64,000 nucleotides of DNA from Treponema putidum (GTDB taxonomy: Bacteria > Spirochaetota > Spirochaetia > Treponematales > Treponemataceae): contig NZ_CP009228.1 of NCBI RefSeq assembly GCF_000755145.1, positions 1,299,827-1,363,826 of the forward strand. Reading direction: 5' to 3'. How positions within the stretch are numbered: the stretch's first letter is position 1; every line of letters begins with the position of its first letter. Positions 58,198-64,000 of this stretch are shown here, piece after piece. Position numbers and translations under genes: made by a program. Under the pieces are notes generated by a model. That model searched no databases, was not told the origin of the DNA, and was given only the letters and a program-made list of their open reading frames with translations.

Positions 58198-59196
58198 TTA
58201 TTTTTCTCTCATTTCAGCTAGAGCTTCGTATGCTTGTTTTTTGTATTCGATGGCATCTTGTTTTTCTGTATTTTGGTTTTCTAAAGCAAATTTAATAGCC
58301 ATATCAAAGTCTTCTATTGCCTTTTTATATTCTTTGAGATCAAAATAAATTTTTCCTCGAATATTGTATAGAGAGGCATTTTGGGGATACATTCTTATCC
58401 CGGTATTACAGTCTTCTACAGCTTCTTTATACTGGCCTCGAAATGAAAATAAGAGGCCTCGTATTCCATATAATATACCTATCCATGAAGGTTTCATTTT
58501 TATCATCTTATTGACAATTTCAAATGCCTCATTATTTTTATCCATTTCCAGATATATAAAAAGTAGTCCATTATACGGCCATATATCATCAGGATCCAAT
58601 TTAATAGCTATTTTAAAGTCGTTTATTGCATCATCAGTTCTTTCAAAATGTTCATGCAATCTCCCTCTTAAATTGTATAGTTTTGCAGATTTCTGATTTA
58701 ATTTAATTGCAGTATTTATATCCTCAAAAGCTTTTTCATATTCATTGATTTGTTCATAAGCACGGCTTCTTGCTTCGTAATATTCATAAGCCATATCATT
58801 TAAGTTAATCGCAGTATTTAAGTTTTCAATAGCTTTATTATAGTTGCCGTCATCATTCAGCAACAAACCTTTCCAGTAATAAGCTTTATCTTCTTTCGGA
58901 TTGAGCTCAATTATCCTATCAAAGTCAGCTAGAGCTTTTTCGTGTTCATTTACGTAATAATACATTTCTCCGCGGTTTAGATAGACTTCAATATAAGCAG
59001 GATCTGTTTCAATTGCTTTTGTATAATAGTATATAGCCCTTGTTCCGTCTTTTTTCTCTTTTGCCCTGTTCCCTGCCATGTTAAAATACTCGGCTTGACT
59101 ATAGTTTTGATTTTTACTTGTATCGGTTGTTTTACAGCCGTAGATTAAGATTAATAAAAATATAATGGTGATAAAAAATTTATTTTTAGATTGCAT
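58198..59196 (-). CDS. TPR-repeat lipoprotein
   Basis: The 332-residue protein has a lipobox (LILIYGCKTTDT) and about eight TPR units (for example AIYYYTKAIETDPAYIEVYL, ALADFDRIIELNPKEDKAYY). It is nearly the same as the 332-residue gene at 61510-62508, in the same position of the repeated module. TPRs bind other proteins, so it may assist export or immunity of the adjacent effector. Confidence 0.85.
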   Translation of the reverse strand: MQSKNKFFITIIFLLILIYGCKTTDTSKNQNYSQAEYFNMAGNRAKEKKDGTRAIYYYTKAIETDPAYIEVYLNRGEMYYYVNEHEKALADFDRIIELNPKEDKAYYWKGLLLNDDGNYNKAIENLNTAINLNDMAYEYYEARSRAYEQINEYEKAFEDINTAIKLNQKSAKLYNLRGRLHEHFERTDDAINDFKIAIKLDPDDIWPYNGLLFIYLEMDKNNEAFEIVNKMIKMKPSWIGILYGIRGLLFSFRGQYKEAVEDCNTGIRMYPQNASLYNIRGKIYFDLKEYKKAIEDFDMAIKFALENQNTEKQDAIEYKKQAYEALAEMREK

Positions 59197-59211
59197 TTTT
59201 AAAGTTACCTT

Positions 59212-60222
59212 TTATTTTTTTTCTCCCATTTCAGCCAAGGCTTCGTATGCTTGTTTTTTGTATTCGATGGCTTCTTGTTTAACTTTATCAATATTGTCCG
59301 GATCCAATTCAATAGCCCTATTAAAGTCTTCTATAGCTTTTTTATATTCTTTTAAGACTAAATAAGCTTTGCCTCTTGTCAGATATGAGTCTGCAAAACC
59401 TGAATTTAGTTTTATTGCTTTATTAGAATCGGATATTGCTTCATTATATGATTGCAGCATTAAAAATAGATATCCTCTTGTACTATATAATATCCAAGAT
59501 TGTTCAATATTAATAGCTCTATTGGCAACTTCAAGACCTGCTTCATAATTTTGAGTCTGTAAATATATACTTAGTAATGATTTGTAGGGTGCTATAAACT
59601 CAGGCATAAGTTCGATGGATTTGTTATAATCGATAATTGCATCATTATATTTATTTAAATATTCATTTAATAGACCTCTTAAACTGTATAGTATTCCATT
59701 ATTTTGATTTAATTTAATTGCATTATTTATATCGTTATAGGCACTTATATAGTTTTCCATATCCATATATATTTTTGCTCTTAATTCATAATAATTTGTA
59801 TCTTTATCATGTAATTCTATTAATTTATTTGAACATATAATCGAGTTTTCGTATTGTTTTAAATATTTATATACTAAAGCCTTCCAATAATAAGCTTTAT
59901 CTTCTTTCGGATTAAGCTCAATTACCTTATCAAAATCGGCTAGAGCTTTTTCGTGTTCATTTACGTAATAATACATTTCTCCTCGGTTTAGATAGGCTTC
60001 AATATAATCAGGATTTGCTTCAATTGCTTTTGTATAATAGTATATAGCTCTTGTTCCATCTTTTTTTTCTTTTGCAGTGTTCCCTGACATGTTAAAATAC
60101 TCGGCTTGACTATAGTTTTGATTTTTACTTGTATCGGTTGTATTGTTATCTGTTGTTTTACAGCCGTAGATTAAGATTAATAAAAATATGATTGTAATAA
60201 AAAGTCTATTTTTAGATTGCAT
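59212..60222 (-). CDS. TPR-repeat lipoprotein
   Basis: The start is ATG 60222 (336 residues), with a lipobox (LILIYGCKTTDNNTTD) and TPR units through FADSYLTRGKAYLVLKEYKK. The last residues, DPDNIDKVKQEAIEYKKQAY, are shared with the gene at 62524. It lies 15 bases upstream of the next TPR gene. Confidence 0.84.
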   Translation of the reverse strand: MQSKNRLFITIIFLLILIYGCKTTDNNTTDTSKNQNYSQAEYFNMSGNTAKEKKDGTRAIYYYTKAIEANPDYIEAYLNRGEMYYYVNEHEKALADFDKVIELNPKEDKAYYWKALVYKYLKQYENSIICSNKLIELHDKDTNYYELRAKIYMDMENYISAYNDINNAIKLNQNNGILYSLRGLLNEYLNKYNDAIIDYNKSIELMPEFIAPYKSLLSIYLQTQNYEAGLEVANRAINIEQSWILYSTRGYLFLMLQSYNEAISDSNKAIKLNSGFADSYLTRGKAYLVLKEYKKAIEDFNRAIELDPDNIDKVKQEAIEYKKQAYEALAEMGEKK

Positions 60223-60236
60223 TTGCGGCTCCTTGA

Positions 60237-61441
60237 CTAATATTCCATTCTTACACCTATACTGCATTTCAGACTTGACAAAGGATTGTTGTCTTTTTCT
60301 GTCCAGCTTGGAAAGCCGTTTATTTTAGTCGAATATACATTCAAAGCAGCTTCGGCTCTACCTTCTATATAAATATTGCCTGCTCCGATATTGGATTTAA
60401 CAGGTGTTTTTATGTCTATTCCAATTCGAGGTTGTAAATAATACAAAGTTCCTCGTCTTTTGCTGTATTTATTCCAGGGGATAAACCGAATGACAAATTT
60501 GTATTTTCATCTAAGGGCTTGATAATTTTAGCTTTTGTATCTACCAGATAATCAACCATATTCCTCATTTTTTCATTACCTAGATATAAAGCTCCCCCCA
60601 TGATACCTGCCCATGTCAGTATAGGAAGTATTTCATGGTGCTTAGTTACAGAATCGGTTATAAAATTGGATGTAGATACCAGATCTATGCCTTTTAAAAT
60701 ATTGGCATCGGGATTGTAATTATTTTTATTTTTTTCCTCTTTAATGGTCCGCAATATATCCTCTGATTGTTCTCGTAACATACGAGCATGATTATCACGT
60801 TCTTTAATATTATTTACTTGAGATGTTACATTTATGGTCTTTATTCCTTTTAATGTATCATTAGATTTAAAAAAGCCTTTTTTTGTTTCAATATCTGCGA
60901 TAGAAATCCCAAATGCCAGATTTTGTTTGTTTGAGTTTTTCTCGTCTGATGAATGTTGCCCATTTCCGTTTACTTGCTTTTCTTTACCATAGGATTTTTC
61001 CTGTTTACTCTGGGTATTCTCTGTAACGTCAGATTCGGTATATCTTTTTTCCGAATAATCGGGCTCATCCCAGTATTCTTCGTTTGAAGTTCTCGAAGAA
61101 GAATCCGTTTTAGGCCGTGACGGTCCGCTTGGTGCAGTGGAAGACGGAGGTTCACTGGCTTTTTTATCATCGAATACTATTTTTTGTCCCGGATGTATCA
61201 GATCGGGGTTTTCTATACCGCTGTTTTTTGCAATTTCTTTAATTTTTTCGGATAGTTCCTTAGTACTTGCATCAGGATAGTGTTCCCGTGCTATCTTACT
61301 TAAAGTATCTCCTTGTTTTACCGTATAATCTCCTTCATTCTCATCTTTTGACACTTGTTTACCGCCGTTTATCATATACAGCTCTTCAATGGTTAATATT
61401 CTGATTCCCGATTTTTTTATGTTTGAATTTTCTTTCATCAT
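60237..61441 (-). pseudogene. Double-glycine-leader LysM protein with beta-strand tail, one frameshift
   Basis: The 401-residue restored protein has the leader RILTIEELYMINGG, a complete LysM domain (YTVKQGDTLSKIAREHYPDA), a Ser/Pro/Lys-rich linker, and a C-terminal part with strands ending SSLKCSIGVRMEY. The first frame stops at 60416 (ELCIIYNLELE). The tail, LYYLQPRIGIDIKTPVKSN, is in the next frame; one base added near 60445 joins them. Aromatic C-terminus and alternating pattern suggest a membrane beta-structure. LysM should bind peptidoglycan. Confidence 0.65.
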
Positions 61442-61457
61442 AAATCCTCCCTAATAC

Positions 61458-61485
61458 ATGATAAAATATGAATATTTTTTGTCAA
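61458..61485 (-). promoter_or_regulatory. Promoter of the double-glycine LysM gene
   Basis: Minus strand: TTGACA (61485-61480), 16 bases, TATCAT (61463-61458). It is nearly the same as the promoter at 58158. Confidence 0.6.
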
Positions 61486-61509
61486 TATAATAAAATTTTT
61501 TGTGTTTTT

Positions 61510-62508
61510 TTACTTTCCTTCCATTTCGATCAAAGCTTCGCAAGCTATTTGTTTACAATATGTAGCATATTTTTTAATTTCATTTTGGCTTTCTAAAGCA
61601 AGTTTAATAGCCATATCAAAATCTTTTATTGCTTTTTTGTATTCTTCAATTTCAAGATAGGCCGTTCCACGAACATTGTATATAGAAGCATTATGAGGAT
61701 TTATTTTTATACTGGCGTTACAGTCTTCTATAGCTTCTATATATTGCTCTCGTAATGTAAATAGACTTGCTCTTATTTCGTATAGTATATCGATCCGTAC
61801 AGGTTTAAGTTTTATCATCTCATTGGCAATTTCGAACGCTTTGTCAATCTTGTCTTCTTTCATATATGCTAAAATTAGTTCATCATATGTCCATATATCA
61901 TTAGAATCCAATTTAATAGCTATTTTAAAGTCGTTTATTGCATCATCAGTTCTTTCAAAATGTTCGTGCAATCTCCCTCTTAAATTGTATAGTTTTGCAG
62001 ATTTCGGATTTAATTTAATTGCAGTATTTATATCCTCAAAAGCTTTTTCATATTCATTGATTTGTTCATAAGCACGGCTTCTTGCTTCGTAATATTCATA
62101 CGCTTTATCGTTTAAGCTTATCGCAGTATTTAAGTTTTCAATGGCTTTATTATAGTTACCTGTATCATTAAACAATAAACCTTTAAAATAATAGGCTTTA
62201 TCTGATTGAGGACTAAGTTCGATTACCCTATCAAAATCGGCTATGGCTTTTTCGTTTTCATCTACATAATAATACATTTCTCCGCGGTTTAGATAGGCTT
62301 CAATATAATCAGTATCTGCTTCAATTGCTTTTGTATAATAATATATAGCCCTTGTTCCGTCTTTTTTTTCTTTTGCAGTGTTCCCTGCAATGTTAAAATA
62401 CTCGGCCTGACTGTAGTTTTGTTTTTTACTTGTATCGTTTGTTTTACAGCCGTAGAGTAAGATTAATAAAAATATGATTGCGATAAAAAATTTATTTTTA
62501 GATTGCAT
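61510..62508 (-). CDS. TPR-repeat lipoprotein
   Basis: The 332-residue protein has a lipobox (LILLYGCKTNDT) and TPRs nearly the same as the 58198 gene (KAIENLNTAISLNDKAYEYY). The second half is more divergent (KLKPVRIDILYEIRASLFT), suggesting selection on that region. It is the middle gene of the distal module. Confidence 0.85.
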   Translation of the reverse strand: MQSKNKFFIAIIFLLILLYGCKTNDTSKKQNYSQAEYFNIAGNTAKEKKDGTRAIYYYTKAIEADTDYIEAYLNRGEMYYYVDENEKAIADFDRVIELSPQSDKAYYFKGLLFNDTGNYNKAIENLNTAISLNDKAYEYYEARSRAYEQINEYEKAFEDINTAIKLNPKSAKLYNLRGRLHEHFERTDDAINDFKIAIKLDSNDIWTYDELILAYMKEDKIDKAFEIANEMIKLKPVRIDILYEIRASLFTLREQYIEAIEDCNASIKINPHNASIYNVRGTAYLEIEEYKKAIKDFDMAIKLALESQNEIKKYATYCKQIACEALIEMEGK

Positions 62509-62523
62509 TTTTAAAGTTACCTT

Positions 62524-64000
62524 TTATTTTTTTTCTCCCATTTTAGCTAAGGCATCGTAGGCTTTTTGTTTGTATTCGATGGCTTCTTGTTTAACTTTAT
62601 CAATATTGTCCGGATCCAATTCAATAGCTCTATCAAAGTCTTCTATAGCTTTTTTATATTCTTTGAGTACCAGATAACATTGTCCTCTAATATTATAGAC
62701 AACAGCATTATCGGAATTTATTTTTATACTGGCGTTGCAGTCTTCAATAGCTTCTTTATACCGGCCTTGTAATGAAAATAAGCTGGCACGAAATCGATAT
62801 AACATATCTATGTATGGAGGTTCTCGTGGTATTATTTCATTGATGGCTTCAAATGCTTCATTATGTTTATTTGCATACATATAGGCTAAAATTAGTCCAT
62901 AATATGCCTGCATATAGTTAGAATCTAATGAAATGGCTATTTTAGCATCTTTTATTGCGTCATCATATCGTTTTAGCTCTATGTAAAATGATCCGCGTAA
63001 ATCATATAATTTTGCAGATTTCGGATTTAATTTAATTGCGGTATTTATATCGTCAAGAGCTTTTTCATATTCATGGACTTGCTTATAAGCATTGCTTCTG
63101 ACTACGTAATAATCATCATCCGGATCCAATTTGATAGCCATATCAAAGTCTTCAATTGCTTTTTTATATTCTTTTAGAGCCAAATAAGATTCTCCTCTGA
63201 TATAGTAGACTGCGGCATTATGAGAATTTATTTTTATACTGGCGTTACAGTCTTCAATAGCTTCTTTATATTGGTTTCTCAATAAAAATATGTTTGCACG
63301 GAATCCGTATAACATATCTATGTATGGAGGCTTTAGTTTAATTGTTTCATTGATAGCTTTAAATGCTTCATTATGTTTATCTGCAAACATATAGGCTAAA
63401 ATCAATCCATGATATGCCTGCAAATAGTTAGAATCTAATGCAATGGCTGTTTTGGCATCATTTATTGCATCATCATATCGTTCTAGCTCTATGTAAAATG
63501 ATCCGCGCAAATCATATAGTTCTGCAGATTTCGGATTTAATTTAATTGCGGCATTTACATTTTCAAGAGCCTTTTCAAATTCATTAAAGTGTATATATAA
63601 CCTGCTTCTGGTTTCGTAATATTTATGGTTTTTATCATTAAGTTCTATTGATTTATTTAAATTTTCAAGAGCTTTATTCTCTTGCTTTGAGTATACAAAA
63701 AAGACGGCTTTCCAATAATAAGCTCTATCTTCTTTCGGATTAAGCTCAATTGCCTTATCAAAATCGGCTAGGGCTTTTTCGTGTTCACCCAGATAAACAT
63801 ATGCTTCTCCTCTGTTTAGATAGGCTTCGGCATAAATAGGATCTGCCTCAATAGCCTTTGTGTAATAGGTTACTGCTCTTGGTATATCTTTTTTTTCTTT
63901 TGCACTGTTTCCTGCAATGTTAAAATATTCGGCTTGGCTGTAATTTTGTTTTTTACTTGTATCGCTATTTGTTGTTTTACAGCCGTAGATTAAGATTAAT
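62524..64000 (-). CDS. Long TPR-repeat lipoprotein, 5' end beyond the window
   Basis: The frame is open to the right edge: it reads LILIYGCKTTNSDTSKKQN there, so only the first residues of the signal are missing. At least 491 residues with about twelve TPRs. The block from AKLYDLRGSFYIELKRYDDA to its earlier copy is repeated internally, so the gene grew by duplication. The end, DPDNIDKVKQEAIEYKQKAY, is shared with the 59212 gene. Confidence 0.82.
   Translation of the reverse strand, partial: LILIYGCKTTNSDTSKKQNYSQAEYFNIAGNSAKEKKDIPRAVTYYTKAIEADPIYAEAYLNRGEAYVYLGEHEKALADFDKAIELNPKEDRAYYWKAVFFVYSKQENKALENLNKSIELNDKNHKYYETRSRLYIHFNEFEKALENVNAAIKLNPKSAELYDLRGSFYIELERYDDAINDAKTAIALDSNYLQAYHGLILAYMFADKHNEAFKAINETIKLKPPYIDMLYGFRANIFLLRNQYKEAIEDCNASIKINSHNAAVYYIRGESYLALKEYKKAIEDFDMAIKLDPDDDYYVVRSNAYKQVHEYEKALDDINTAIKLNPKSAKLYDLRGSFYIELKRYDDAIKDAKIAISLDSNYMQAYYGLILAYMYANKHNEAFEAINEIIPREPPYIDMLYRFRASLFSLQGRYKEAIEDCNASIKINSDNAVVYNIRGQCYLVLKEYKKAIEDFDRAIELDPDNIDKVKQEAIEYKQKAYDALAKMGEKK

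Noticed and set aside
60970-61170. Overlapping frame on the same strand in the LysM protein's linker
   Set aside because: It is a shadow of the Ser/Pro/Lys-rich linker with no signal of its own.
62524-64000. Separate gene starting at 63510
   Set aside because: The frame is open through the window edge with a lipobox at the far end, so this is one long gene.

Overview
The window looks like a low-GC host-associated spirochaete, most likely an oral or gut Treponema close to T. denticola. This rests on gene content: a spirochaete-type conserved protein (40900-42435), many Lpp20-type and TPR lipoproteins, RHS and double-glycine toxin remnants, and a selenoprotein of the glycine-reductase family. 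No database could be searched, so family names come from motifs and remembered homologues. No tRNA, rRNA, CRISPR array or insertion sequence was seen.

Layout. 1-5319 (+): tail of a membrane protein, a small exported protein, then a DegT-type aminotransferase followed by a three-subunit molybdenum-hydroxylase-like set. 5323-11314 (-): holA and an envelope operon (CsgG-like barrel protein and three Lpp20/LpoB-like lipoproteins). 11558-12986 (-): a displaced RHS C-terminal toxin tip with a candidate immunity lipoprotein, between two imperfect 60-bp repeats. 13240-22350 (+): a catabolic operon behind a strong promoter and a perfect 32-bp palindrome. It encodes an aldehyde dehydrogenase, an XRE-cupin regulator, a GrdB-like selenoprotein read through an in-frame TGA, a GrdE-like partner, a class I aldolase, a zinc alcohol dehydrogenase, an APC permease and a RibF paralogue. 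22382-43059: housekeeping and signalling genes (ptsI, der, MerR, Rsm22-like methyltransferase, chemoreceptor, U32 protein, ABC exporter, sigma factor, KamA/EpmB, M20 peptidase, cNMP regulator, DUF192, phosphofructokinase, PTS IIA). 43161-45607: a Fic gene and a polyferredoxin gene behind near-identical promoter/operator copies. 45579-50412: miaA, rpoZ, an SH3 protein, an M48 protease and a CHASE2 adenylate cyclase.

50434-64000 is accessory: paralogous lipoproteins on the + strand, and on the - strand a tandemly repeated module of TPR lipoproteins followed by a protein with a double-glycine leader. Leaders ending in EELYMINGG or EELLMVRGG precede LysM or toxin-like domains, suggesting contact-dependent or secreted effectors exported by a C39-type ABC transporter that is not in this window.

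Nine genes are broken by single-base length differences in homopolymer runs (twelve sites) and one by an in-frame amber codon. Each frameshifted pair restores a full-length protein with one base per site, so either the assembly has homopolymer errors or the strain carries many slippage mutations. I annotate these genes over their full restored extent.
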